Shown here one piece after another: positions 7,666-16,659 of a stretch of DNA of 64,000 bases (positions are counted from its first letter, which is position 1; every line of letters begins with the position of its first letter). The DNA is from Acetobacterium wieringae (GTDB taxonomy: Bacteria; Bacillota; Clostridia; Eubacteriales; Eubacteriaceae): positions 300,359-364,358 of the forward strand of contig NZ_JAIPPU010000002.1 in NCBI RefSeq assembly GCF_026646375.1, given 5' to 3'. The notes beneath the pieces are model-generated. The model was not told the origin of the DNA and ran no database searches. It was given only the letters and a program-made list of their open reading frames with translations. A program made the translations under genes and the position numbers.

Positions 7666-8403
7666 TTATCGGGTTGCGTGATAATAGGCGTAGGTCATCG
7701 GTTCTTCTTTGCTGAATCCATCCCCGTCGACAACTTTGCCGATAAACATATAGTGGGTACCCAGATCAATCGTCTGTTCCACTTCACATTCTAGAAAACA
7801 GAGCGTTTCCAGCAACCCGGGACAGCCAGTTTTACCAGTAATATAGCTGAGTTCTTTAAATTTATCGACATCTCTTCCGCTCTGGTAGCCGAAATGTTTG
7901 ATCAGATCATGGTTGTCTTTACCCAGGATCGAAACCCCAAAGACACCGGATTCTCGAACATATTCTGAGGTTAAGGTTCCTTTTCCCAGGCAGACACTGG
8001 CTTTTAAGGGAGTACTGGTAACCTGAATAAAGGTATTGGAAACCATCCCATTGAGTTTTTCATCCCTGACCGATGAAATAATATATAAGCCGTAGCTGAC
8101 ATTGAACAATAAGGTCTGTAAGGCTTCTCTTTCTTTATCCGTTAAACCATCCTCGACTTCTTCAACCAACACAAATTTTTCTGGTCCCACTCCGCAGACC
8201 GGGCAAACGTCGGGGGGCGTATCTCCCACATGAATATAATTACAAACGGTACAACGCCATTTCTTCTCCTTAACAGGGGCAACAGCTTCCGTTTCTTCAA
8301 TTAATATAAACTTATCCGGTCCCACTCCGCAGATCGGGCATTTGTCGGGTGGAGTATCACCTTCATGTACATAATTACATACTGTGCAGCGCCATTTCTT
8401 CAT
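7666..8403 (-). CDS. double-rubredoxin / flavin reductase fusion
   Basis: A redox protein of about 245 residues. Two nearly identical rubredoxin-like domains come first, each with WRCTVCNY and CPxCGVGP motifs, so four cysteines for one iron in each, joined by a short acidic and proline-containing linker. The C-terminal 160 residues are an FMN-binding flavin reductase domain (VSNTFIQVTSTPLKASVCLG, GTHYMFIGKVVDG). Related high-molecular-weight rubredoxins of acetogens pass electrons from NAD(P)H or flavin to rubrerythrin or flavodiiron oxygen reductases. I start at MKKWRCTVCNY after AAGTGGTGA, rather than 20 codons earlier. The gene stands alone between its terminator and the divergent adenine deaminase. 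Domain order is the reverse of the single-rubredoxin Moorella Hrb type. Confidence 0.87.
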   Translation of the reverse strand: MKKWRCTVCNYVHEGDTPPDKCPICGVGPDKFILIEETEAVAPVKEKKWRCTVCNYIHVGDTPPDVCPVCGVGPEKFVLVEEVEDGLTDKEREALQTLLFNVSYGLYIISSVRDEKLNGMVSNTFIQVTSTPLKASVCLGKGTLTSEYVRESGVFGVSILGKDNHDLIKHFGYQSGRDVDKFKELSYITGKTGCPGLLETLCFLECEVEQTIDLGTHYMFIGKVVDGDGFSKEEPMTYAYYHATR

Positions 8404-8613
8404 TTTATTCACCACTTTCTTAGAATTACTTTCTACTTTATAATAATTATAATTTAAAAGCATCTTGAAGTACAGGAAAAAATTGATGTTCTGCTTTTCA
8501 TTATAAACCTTTTTTGATAAGATTCATATCACTATTGCATTTTTTTGTAAAAAAAGGGCATATAAGAGCTTGACATTATTCTTTGCCGCAAATAAACCAA
8601 GATAGGATGAAAC

Positions 8614-10329
8614 ATGAAAAAATATAACGAATGTCTCAAAAAAAACATTGCTGTTGCCAATGGCTTTGAAAAAGCTGAACTGGTTTTTAAAAACGCTAAG
8701 ATTCTCAACGTATTTTCTGAAGAAATCTGTGTCGGCGATCTGGCCATTAACGATGGCGCCATTGTTGGAATTGGAACGTATCAGGGTCTTTATGAGGTGG
8801 AGTTGTCGGGCCAATATATTGTCCCAGGATTTATTGATGCCCATATGCATATTGAATCCACCATGGTTACTCCCAATGAACTCGCTCGAGCCATTGTTCC
8901 TACTGGCACCACCACGATTATTGCCGATCCCCATGAACTGGTAAATGTAGCAGGAAAGACTGGACTGGATTATTTGCTAGCTGCCACAGAACAAATTCCT
9001 TTAAATGTTTTTGTGATGCTACCCTCATCGGTACCCGCTACCCCCTTTGAAACCAACGGCGCAGGGCCTTTTTTAGCCGCCGATATGCAAGCTTATCTTG
9101 ATCATCCCCGGATTCTGGGATTGGGTGAAGTCATGTGCTATCCCGCTGTGCTGGCTGGCGATCTGGTGATTCTTGACAAACTGACCCTGTGCCGCAACGC
9201 ATTGGCTGATGGCCACGCCCCAGGGCTCTCCGGTAAAGCCCTGCAGGCTTATGCCAGCGCCGGAATCCACAGTGAGCACGAATCCACAAGTTGGTCCGAA
9301 GCCCTTGAAAAATTGCGGGCGGGCTTTTATATTCTGGTTCGGGAAGGTTCTGCAGCCAAAAACCTTCATGCCATCATCAGTGGCTTATTGGAAAGTGACT
9401 GTCCGATGGATCGATTTCTTTTTTGTACCGATGACAAGCATTTAGAAGATATTCATCGGGAGGGCCATATTCGCTTTAATATCAAACAAGCCATCGATTT
9501 GGGCCTCTGCCCGATCAAGGCAATCAAGATGGCCACCATTAACACCGCCCAGGCCTATGGACTCAAAAAACTCGGTGCCATTGCCCCGGGATACCGGGCT
9601 GATCTGGTGATCCTGTCGGATTTGGGCACCATGCAGGTGGAGCAGGTTTATCGAAATGGTCAGCTGGTGGATGATGCTACCTGGGCCCATCCCTCTCAGC
9701 ACCCGATTGATCCTAAACTACTCGATTCGGTTCATATCCGCACCCTCACGCCAGAAAAACTACGACTCCCCCTTGGCAAAACGAATCATGTGATCGAAAT
9801 TATCAAAGATCAGATTGAAACACATCATTTGATTGAAGCCCTGCCAGGAATCGATGGCACCTTTTGCCCCGATGAAAACTATGATAAGCTGTGTGTCATT
9901 GAACGGCATGGCCACTCCGGCAACGTCGGTGTCGCAGCTATTAAGGGTTTTGGCATCCGCAATGGGGCCATTGCCACCACTGTCGCCCATGATTCGCACA
10001 ATATGATTGTCGTTGGCGATAATGACACCGATATTCTGCTGGCTGTTAAGCATCTCGCAGAAATTGGTGGCGGTTATGTGGTGGCTGGCAATCACCGCAT
10101 CATTGGTTCGGTACCGCTGACTCTGGCCGGTCTGATCAGTCTTGAGCCCGGGGAGCTGGTTCAGCAAAAGGTGTCCGCACTGATTGCCAGCGCCCATCAA
10201 TTAGGCGTCGCTTCCGGGGTTGATCCTTTTATCACCCTTTCTTTTATGGCCCTGCCGGTAATCCCCGCCCTGCGCCTAACCGATCTGGGACTTTTTGATG
10301 TGGAAGCCTTCCAATTGATTAACGACTGA
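8614..10329 (+). CDS. adeC: adenine deaminase
   Basis: A 571-residue amidohydrolase that deaminates adenine to hypoxanthine in purine salvage. The metal-binding signature FIDAHMHIESTM, the following PTGTTTIIADPHE and HEHEST-type residues (GIHSEHEST), and the C-terminal AdeC segment VAHDSHNMIVVG are all seen, and the length is normal for the family. The ATG follows AGGATGAAAC. Upstream sequence 8464-8613 has a TTGACA-like box near 8571 but no purine riboswitch that I can recognise. A clean terminator follows. Confidence 0.96.
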   Translation: MKKYNECLKKNIAVANGFEKAELVFKNAKILNVFSEEICVGDLAINDGAIVGIGTYQGLYEVELSGQYIVPGFIDAHMHIESTMVTPNELARAIVPTGTTTIIADPHELVNVAGKTGLDYLLAATEQIPLNVFVMLPSSVPATPFETNGAGPFLAADMQAYLDHPRILGLGEVMCYPAVLAGDLVILDKLTLCRNALADGHAPGLSGKALQAYASAGIHSEHESTSWSEALEKLRAGFYILVREGSAAKNLHAIISGLLESDCPMDRFLFCTDDKHLEDIHREGHIRFNIKQAIDLGLCPIKAIKMATINTAQAYGLKKLGAIAPGYRADLVILSDLGTMQVEQVYRNGQLVDDATWAHPSQHPIDPKLLDSVHIRTLTPEKLRLPLGKTNHVIEIIKDQIETHHLIEALPGIDGTFCPDENYDKLCVIERHGHSGNVGVAAIKGFGIRNGAIATTVAHDSHNMIVVGDNDTDILLAVKHLAEIGGGYVVAGNHRIIGSVPLTLAGLISLEPGELVQQKVSALIASAHQLGVASGVDPFITLSFMALPVIPALRLTDLGLFDVEAFQLIND

Positions 10330-10331
10330 CC

Positions 10332-10361
10332 AAAAAAAGACAGCTTTAAGCTGTCTTTTTT
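10332..10361 (+). terminator. intrinsic terminator of adeC
   Basis: AAAAAAGACAGC and GCTGTCTTTTTT flank a five-base loop directly after the adeC stop codon; A-run and T-run allow either direction. Confidence 0.92.
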
Positions 10362-10574
10362 GGTTGTCGATAAACTACCGTACCGACCAATTGTTAATCT
10401 GTTGTTCGCTGCGCCATGCGAAATCCGCTTTGCTCCTTTCGCATTGGTCGCGGGCAGTCGCCAACTATAAGCAAGCTTATGATTGGCTCGTTGCCTGCGC
10501 GCAGAATCGGACAGGCTTTGCCGTGTCCGCTCCGATGCGCACAACATGATGTAACAATTGTCGGTACTGGGTTA
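10362..10574. repeat. palindromic MITE-like repeat, long copy
   Basis: A 213-base element with imperfect terminal inverted repeats: TACCGACCAATTGTTA at 10381 and TAACAATTGTCGGTA at 10552-10566. Inside are three further hairpins: ATGCGAAA/TTTCGCAT near 10416-10439, a nested GCCAA-ATAAGC/GCTTAT-TTGGC near 10460-10487, and CGGACA/TGTCCG near 10508-10529 within a GCGCA/TGCGC pair. Both ends match the element at 16527-16649 in opposite orientation; this copy has about 90 extra central bases. It fills most of the gap between adeC and the methionine synthase gene and has no coding potential. Confidence 0.9.
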
Positions 10575-10621
10575 TCTTCTTTGACAGTCTGAAAAGACCG
10601 CCATAGAATTCTGTTTTACTG

Positions 10622-12988
10622 TTACGCAAATACGGTTTTGGCAATCCCGGCCCCTTCCCGGGCATCTTTGCCATAATAATCGGCACCGATAGTCTCTGCA
10701 TATTCAGGGTTTAGTACTGCTCCACCAACCATGACGATGGTTCTCGGGCAGCTGGCTTTGATTTCTTTAATGATTTTTTCCATATTCTTGACAGTGGTTG
10801 TCATCAGAGCACTGAGACCGACCAGTTTAATCGCTTCGGCGTTGATGGTCTGAATAATGGTATCAGCCTTGACATCCTTACCGAGATCGACAATTTCGTA
10901 ACCGTAATTCTCCAGAATCACCTTGAGAATATTCTTGCCAATATCGTGAACATCGCCTTCAACGGTGGCCAGCACAATTTTGCCCTTGGCTACCTGAGTC
11001 TGGCCCGCTTGAGCCATCGTTTCTTTGATCACCTCAAAGGCTTGTTGGGCAGTTTCGGCAGCAAAAATCAGATGGGGCAAAAAGCATTCGCCGGTTTCAA
11101 AGGCATCTCCCACCGCATCAAGGGCCGGTACAATCTCATTATTGACAATATCCAACGGTTCTCGGGTTTTTAAAAGAATGGCCGTGGCTGCGGCCGCCTG
11201 ATCCGTCAAACCTTCTTCAATGATCGCTTTCAGTCCCAGAGACGTCCGCCCGGTTTCTGCTTTGGTTACACTGGCGCTTTTATCTTTGTAGGCGTTGGCA
11301 TAGGCAATACACTGCCCATCAAAGCCCCAGAGAGCCCGGAATGCTTTGATGGTGTCCATCATCTCCTGATCGCCTGGATTGATAATCGGGGTAGTCAGTC
11401 CCGCTTCCAGCGCCATCGCCAAAAAGGTTCGATTTAAAAGCTCGCGGTTGGGCAGTCCAAAAGAAATATTGGAAACCCCCAGTACCGTTGGCACACCTAG
11501 CTGAGCCCGCAATTTTTCCAGCGTTTTAATGGTTTCCCGTACTTCTGCCTGTTGGGCCGAGGCGGTTAACACCAGGGCATCAATCAGAATATTTTTCTTA
11601 GGAATTCCATAAGATTCCGCCGTTGTGATGATTTTTTCGGCAATAGCAAAACGATCGGCCGCCAGACTGGGGATACCGCTCTCATCCATGGTCAGACCCA
11701 GCACCAGAGCTCCGTATTTTTTAGCAATCGGAAAAATCGCTGCCATTGACGACTGCTCGCCATTGACCGAATTAATAATCGCTTTGCCGGGATAGCTTCT
11801 GAGTACCGCTTCGATGACTTCCGGATTGGATGAATCAATCTGTAACGGACAGTCCACCAGCTTACTGACTGTATCGACAACTTGCTGCATCATCGTTTCT
11901 TCATCAATATCCGGCAGTCCCAGGTTGATGTCGAGAATATTGGCCCCATCTTTTTTCTGATCAACCGCCAGTTGGGTGACCACTGCAAGTTCGCCCTGAC
12001 GTAAAGAGGCCTTCAGTATTGGATTTGTGGTGGGATTGATGCACTCGCCAATGATGTGAATGTCATCGCCCAGGATTATCGTTTTGGTACTGGAAGAGAC
12101 GGCGGTAAAGCCTTTATCAGTTACCGAAGAAAGCGGCAGATCCACAGTCGCCTGCTTCATTTTTTTGATATAGTCCGGAGTGGTTCCGCAGCAACCACCG
12201 AGAATTAAGGCTCCCATCCCGGCAATTTCTACCATATATTGCGTAAACTGATCAATGGTGATGTCGTAGACAGTTTTGCCCTCTTTCATGTGCGGCAAAC
12301 CGGCGTTGGGCTCCACCATAATTGGTACCGAGGCATAGCGAACCAGATCGGCGATAATCGGCAGCATCGCATCCGGTCCAGTGGAACAGTTAATCCCGAT
12401 GGCATCTGCACCAAGGGCCTCCAGAATGTTGACGACCGTTAAGGCATCACTGCCAGTAAGCGTCCGGGCATTCTCCTCATAGGTCATCGATACAATCACC
12501 GGCAAATCCGATACAGCTTTGGCAGCAATCAGGGCTGCCCGGGCCTCACAGATATCGGTGATGGTTTCAATGACAATCAGATCGGCACCCGCCTGATCAC
12601 CGGCGGCAACAATCTCTTTGAAATAATCAACAGCCTGATCAAAAGACATCTCCCCGAGAGCCCCGATCAAGGTTCCCAATGGTCCCACATCCAGGGCCAC
12701 ATAGTCGGGCTTCAAGGCTTTTGCATTGTGTACCCCAGCCGTCACCAATTGTTCAACAGTATAGTCGCAACCCTTGAGCTTATAGCCGTTAACCCCAAAG
12801 GTATTGGAAAGAATAATATTGGCCCCGGCATCGATGTATAGTTGATGGATTTCTTTAATCAGCTCCGGATGGGTCAGGTTGAGCACTTCGGGAACCGGGC
12901 CAATGGCTGCCAATTTATTCTGTAGCAGGCTCCCCATGGCACCATCGAGATACAGCCGCTTATTTTTAAGTATTTCTCCTAGTTTCAT
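10622..12988 (-). CDS. metH: cobalamin-dependent methionine synthase without reactivation domain
   Basis: A 788-residue enzyme that transfers the methyl group of methyl-tetrahydrofolate to homocysteine through B12. The homocysteine domain (residues about 1-290) ends in the zinc motif GGCCGTTPDY with an earlier Cys in INCSTGPDA. A pterin-binding TIM barrel follows (about 310-570, with CINPTTNP, DINLGLPD and GVSNISFGLP), then the cobalamin cap and Rossmann domains with DVHDIGKNIL supplying the lower His ligand. The C-terminal AdoMet-dependent reactivation domain of E. coli MetH (total over 1200 residues) is absent, as in many anaerobes. It is the last gene of a cluster with homocysteine-forming proteins, 33 bases after UPF0280. 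Confidence 0.93.
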   Translation of the reverse strand: MKLGEILKNKRLYLDGAMGSLLQNKLAAIGPVPEVLNLTHPELIKEIHQLYIDAGANIILSNTFGVNGYKLKGCDYTVEQLVTAGVHNAKALKPDYVALDVGPLGTLIGALGEMSFDQAVDYFKEIVAAGDQAGADLIVIETITDICEARAALIAAKAVSDLPVIVSMTYEENARTLTGSDALTVVNILEALGADAIGINCSTGPDAMLPIIADLVRYASVPIMVEPNAGLPHMKEGKTVYDITIDQFTQYMVEIAGMGALILGGCCGTTPDYIKKMKQATVDLPLSSVTDKGFTAVSSSTKTIILGDDIHIIGECINPTTNPILKASLRQGELAVVTQLAVDQKKDGANILDINLGLPDIDEETMMQQVVDTVSKLVDCPLQIDSSNPEVIEAVLRSYPGKAIINSVNGEQSSMAAIFPIAKKYGALVLGLTMDESGIPSLAADRFAIAEKIITTAESYGIPKKNILIDALVLTASAQQAEVRETIKTLEKLRAQLGVPTVLGVSNISFGLPNRELLNRTFLAMALEAGLTTPIINPGDQEMMDTIKAFRALWGFDGQCIAYANAYKDKSASVTKAETGRTSLGLKAIIEEGLTDQAAAATAILLKTREPLDIVNNEIVPALDAVGDAFETGECFLPHLIFAAETAQQAFEVIKETMAQAGQTQVAKGKIVLATVEGDVHDIGKNILKVILENYGYEIVDLGKDVKADTIIQTINAEAIKLVGLSALMTTTVKNMEKIIKEIKASCPRTIVMVGGAVLNPEYAETIGADYYGKDAREGAGIAKTVFA

Positions 12989-13021
12989 TGGTTCTCCTTT
13001 CCTTTAGACAGATTGCTTGTT

Positions 13022-13753
13022 TTAGCATAGTTCGAGTTCACCCCAGGCTCCCAATTGATCGTCTATGATAATCAAAGTCCCGAGGATTCCTTTTATATTT
13101 CTTACCCAGTCCAGTCCTTTTTCCACATCTTCCGTTTTTTTGATGCGATTTCCCAGGGCGGTTGCCACCGCATCCGCCAGCGGGATGTCTTCACTGATCA
13201 CGGTGACGGCATCGGCCTTCCCAAAACTCAGGGAGTGCCCCATCACGCCAGATGAGGTACAAACCCCCAGCGGCTTTTCCCGGGGTTTTATCATGATACC
13301 CAGATCGGCAAATTGGGAATTGGTGATATGAAGCGCCACCCGGCGCACTTTTTTTGTCCAGATCAACAGATCTCCGCCGTTTTCCACCACTATCTCGTTC
13401 GTGTGGGACTCCAGCATCCTTCCGATATATTTTGAGACCGCACCAGCTACCGCTGCCATCGGTCCTACCCCAGCTGTTTTTCCAGCTTTTAGCATATCTG
13501 CTACAATCGGAGCGGCAGCAGGATTTAGCGGTAATGGCAACAATGATTTAATAAAATCCGGATGTTTATAATAGTAGTCAAAAATAGTCTGACGGAGCGT
13601 CTGTACTTCAGTCTGTACCGCCTCGATCAGTTCCGGGGTGATCCGGCCATGATCGACACCAATAAAAAGGTCGGATTCAAATTCGAGGATCTGGAAATAA
13701 TCCAGATCCTCGGCTTTCATCATCTTTCGATAGGTTCGGGGTTCGTATTGCAT
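13022..13753 (-). CDS. UPF0280 (COG2122, ApbE-like) protein
   Basis: A 243-residue UPF0280-family protein, related in fold to the FAD-binding ApbE proteins: visible landmarks are GPMAAVAGAVSKYIGRML, ENGGDLLIW and GVCTSSGVMGHSLSFGKADAV (split here by family landmarks). In Methanosarcina the COG2122 protein has been tied genetically to sulfide assimilation and homocysteine formation together with DUF39 and NIL-ferredoxin proteins. Here the three are adjacent, two bases after the NIL-ferredoxin stop, which supports the same role. The biochemical step is not established, so the function given is inference from context. Confidence 0.85.
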   Translation of the reverse strand: MQYEPRTYRKMMKAEDLDYFQILEFESDLFIGVDHGRITPELIEAVQTEVQTLRQTIFDYYYKHPDFIKSLLPLPLNPAAAPIVADMLKAGKTAGVGPMAAVAGAVSKYIGRMLESHTNEIVVENGGDLLIWTKKVRRVALHITNSQFADLGIMIKPREKPLGVCTSSGVMGHSLSFGKADAVTVISEDIPLADAVATALGNRIKKTEDVEKGLDWVRNIKGILGTLIIIDDQLGAWGELELC

Positions 13754-13755
13754 AC

Positions 13756-14160
13756 TCAGATCAGCGCGTGAATGGCTCGCATCGGGCAGGCTTTAACACA
13801 CAGCATACACTCCAGACATTTGTCATCGTGATGAATAAGCGACCAGTCAGCCGTCATTTCCAGGGCACCGACTGCGCAGACCGCGGTACAGGCGCCACAG
13901 GAAACACATTTGTCAGGATCCACCTCAACCACCGACTCGATGTCTCTGACCCCAATCTGATGTTGACGCAAATAGACAATCCCGGCTTCAATATCGGCTT
14001 CTTCACCTTTTATTTCAAGCAGCAGGGTTCCTTTAATATTGTCATCGATAAAAGCTTTAAGGATATTGAAATCCAGATGGTAGGTTTTGATCAGTTCCAT
14101 CGCCATCGGCTGACCGGCAGCCTTTTGAGGAAACGACAAGAGTATTTTTTTTGTCATCAT
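13756..14160 (-). CDS. NIL domain / 2x[4Fe-4S] ferredoxin
   Basis: A 134-residue protein. An N-terminal NIL domain (about residues 1-75, a small ferredoxin-like fold also found in methionine ABC transporters) is followed by two [4Fe-4S] motifs, CVSCGACTAVCAVGAL and CLECMLCVKACPMRAI. Its homologue in methanogens works with the DUF39 protein in making homocysteine from aspartate semialdehyde and sulfide, probably supplying electrons. Its start overlaps the DUF39 stop by four bases and it runs into UPF0280, so the three are a translationally coupled set. Confidence 0.92.
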   Translation of the reverse strand: MMTKKILLSFPQKAAGQPMAMELIKTYHLDFNILKAFIDDNIKGTLLLEIKGEEADIEAGIVYLRQHQIGVRDIESVVEVDPDKCVSCGACTAVCAVGALEMTADWSLIHHDDKCLECMLCVKACPMRAIHALI

Positions 14161-15323
14161 CGGGATTCTCCTTCCTTGATTTCCAGACCCTTAAGGGAAT
14201 TTCCCATCGGGAAGCTCTGAATCGGCTCCTGCAGGAAAAACTCGCCTTTTTTGATCCAATTGTTCAACTCTTCAGCAATTTCTCTAGCCATTTTCAGACT
14301 GGAAAGTGGTGAGGTTCTGATATTCTTGCCATTGATATCCACCGAACCGCTTCTCAGCTCAGCATAAGAGACTTTTTTCAAAACTGGCTTGGCTTTTTTG
14401 GGGACACTGTAGTCAATCACATTGGTGTACAGATCTTTATTCTCCACCGCCACAAAAGCCATTATTTCTTCATTGAGTATCGGAATCGGGATCCCCACCC
14501 CAACAAACATCGAGGTGCCATAACCTTCATAAACAGCGCCGCGAATATATTTGGGATCCATTTCTTTCATGTTTCCGATTAACGCCAGGGTCGCACCGGG
14601 AGTCTGGGGATAGCCCTTTTCGTCCCGGGGACAGGCGGTATTAAACTGGGTTCCCATCCAGGACACATGGCCCTGAGCGCCACCAAAAAAGATCCGGGTA
14701 CCCATGCCAATGGTCTTAAGTAGCGGGTCATTAAGCAGTGGGCTTAATTCACCGGCGGTGCTATAGGTAATATTGCCCATATTCGGCTGTAAAATTCCCA
14801 TATAGGTGTAAAGCCGCTGGCTGGAGCCATTAATGGCGGCATTGTAATTCTGATAAACGTTTCTGGGATTAAACAGGTAGGCTTCATTTAAATCCTCCAG
14901 TTTGACCCAGGTATCCAGCTCGGTTCTGGGGTAACAATCAGTTCCCTGAGATTTTGCCACCAGATGAACTTCTTTGCCGGCGATCAGGTCATGAATCACA
15001 TGGGCCCCGCCATATTCAATGCCCTTGTCCGCTGACGGTTGGGTGGCTCCCAGATAGGTATCCACGGCGGCCAGACCACCATAAGCATCTACCCCATTCA
15101 TGCTGATCTCACCCATCCGGATCGGTGGATCCGAATGTCCAAAATTCAAAAAGGCACCCGATGAGCACATCGGTCCGAAGGTGGCGGTAGTAACCACATC
15201 CACATAGTCGGCGGCTTCTTTAACACCTCGTTCTTTGACAATTCCGATGACTTCTTCGGCGGTAACAACCACCGCCTCGCCCCGGGCAATTTTTTCGTTA
15301 ATTTCCTGATAGCTCTTTGCCAT
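14157..15323 (-). CDS. DUF39 homocysteine biosynthesis protein
   Basis: A DUF39 (COG1900) protein of 388 residues. Together with a NIL-ferredoxin its archaeal counterpart is needed for an alternative route that converts aspartate semialdehyde and sulfide directly to homocysteine, bypassing O-acyl-homoserine. Conserved landmarks are TFGPMCSSGAFLNFGHSDPP, with the family's Cys, and FGGAQGHVSWMGTQFNTACP. The start is the ATG giving MAKSYQEINEK, preceded by GGAGGGG; a TTG five codons upstream would lie within that site and is rejected. It follows prfB by 43 bases and opens the cluster ending with metH, giving a complete homocysteine-to-methionine unit. Confidence 0.9.
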   Translation of the reverse strand: MAKSYQEINEKIARGEAVVVTAEEVIGIVKERGVKEAADYVDVVTTATFGPMCSSGAFLNFGHSDPPIRMGEISMNGVDAYGGLAAVDTYLGATQPSADKGIEYGGAHVIHDLIAGKEVHLVAKSQGTDCYPRTELDTWVKLEDLNEAYLFNPRNVYQNYNAAINGSSQRLYTYMGILQPNMGNITYSTAGELSPLLNDPLLKTIGMGTRIFFGGAQGHVSWMGTQFNTACPRDEKGYPQTPGATLALIGNMKEMDPKYIRGAVYEGYGTSMFVGVGIPIPILNEEIMAFVAVENKDLYTNVIDYSVPKKAKPVLKKVSYAELRSGSVDINGKNIRTSPLSSLKMAREIAEELNNWIKKGEFFLQEPIQSFPMGNSLKGLEIKEGESR

Positions 15324-15366
15324 TTTCCCCTCCAACAATTTTTCTTAAATTAGTACCACAATTTTT

Positions 15367-16459
15367 CTATACCATCGTATTGAGATAGGCATTCATAAAA
15401 CCGTCCAGATCGCCATCCATAACGCTACCGACATTGCCGACCTCGACATTGGTTCGGTGGTCTTTTACCATGTTGTATGGATGGAACACATAGGAACGGA
15501 TCTGGCTACCCCAGGCAATCTGGCTGTAGTCACCCTTAATATCTTCAATGTGATCCATCTTTTCCTGCTCCATGATTTCCACCAGCTTGCCTTTTAGCAT
15601 GTTCATGGCCACCTCTTTGTTCTGATGCTGGGAGCGTTCGTTTTGACACTGCACTACAATCCCGGTTTTTAAATGGGTAATCCGAATCGCCGAGTCGGTG
15701 GTGTTAACGTGCTGACCCCCGGCACCGCTGGAGCGAAAAGTGTCAATCCGGATTTCGTCGGGTTGAATTTCAATTTCCACCGATTCATCCACCTCGGGCA
15801 TCACATCCAGGGATGCAAACGAGGTATGTCGGCGGCCTGATGAGTCAAAGGGAGAGATCCGCACCAGTCGGTGTACGCCCCGCTCGGTTTTTAAATAGCC
15901 GTAGGCGTTGACCCCTTCAATCAACAGGGTGACACTTTTAATTCCAGCCACATCGCCAGGCTGAAGATCCAGGGTTTTAACCTTATACCCCTTCTTTTCT
16001 GCCCATCGGGTATACATCCGCAACAGCATCGAAGCCCAATCCTGAGACTCAGTTCCACCTGCTCCGGGATGCAGCGAAATAATGGCATTATTGCTGTCAA
16101 ATTCACCGGAAAGCAGGGTTTCGGTTCGAAAATTATCCAGCTTTTCATCAAGCTCCCGAATCGACTCACTAAAGCCTTCCAGTAACTCGCCTTCTTCGGC
16201 CAGCTCCAGCATCACCTGGACATCATCCAAGGCTTCAGCCAACGCATTATAATGATCCACCTTGATTTTTATAATTTTTAGTTCTTTTAAAACAATTTGT
16301 GCACTTTTCTGATCATTCCAGAATTCCGGGTCCTCAGTTTTTTTTTCTAAGGCCTCCATTTCATTGACAAGCCGTGGCAAGTCAAAGTGAATTCCCCATT
16401 TCCTTCAGTTTAGTCGCCATTGCATTGATGATTTGTTTTTCCTCATACAAATCGATCAT
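15367..16459 (-). CDS. prfB: peptide chain release factor 2, with programmed +1 frameshift
   Basis: RF2, which releases peptides at UGA and UAA. The body has the catalytic GGQ (SGAGGQHVNT) and the specificity tripeptide SPF (RISPFDSSGRRHT). The reading frame is split: 25 codons from the ATG at 16459 end in CTT TGA C, with the UGA at 16384-16382, the classical autoregulatory shift site. A +1 slip continues as Asp-Leu-Pro-Arg into the long frame ending at 15367, for 363 residues in all. The internal Shine-Dalgarno-like GGGG lies six bases before CTT, farther than the usual three. A GTG two codons upstream is an alternative start. Confidence 0.95.
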
Positions 16460-16526
16460 CACGATCACACCCCTTCTTTTTTACTGTTAACTAATAATAA
16501 AAATTATTTCAGATCGACTTAAAAGC

Positions 16527-16649
16527 TAACCCAGTACCGACAATTGTTACATCATGTTGTACGCATCGGAGCGGACACGGCATCGCCTGTCCGATTCCGC
16601 AGCGTACAACAGATTAACAATTGGTCGGTACGGTAGTTTAGCGACAACC
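16527..16649. repeat. palindromic MITE-like repeat, short copy
   Basis: A 123-base version of the element at 10362-10574, in the opposite orientation. The terminal repeats are TACCGACAATTGTTAC at 16535 and TTAACAATTGGTCGGTA ending at 16630; inside, TTGTACGC/GCGTACAA and CGGACA/TGTCCG extend the pairing so that the whole forms one long hairpin. It lies between the starts and ends of prfB and secA, where it could also act as a transcription stop for secA. Confidence 0.9.
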
Positions 16650-16659
16650 TTAATTATTT

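Noticed and set aside
8464..8613. Purine riboswitch upstream of adeC.
   Set aside because: No conserved purine-aptamer core or paired loops could be found.
15324..15338. TTG start of the DUF39 gene five codons upstream.
   Set aside because: It would lie inside the GGAGGGG ribosome-binding site of the better ATG.
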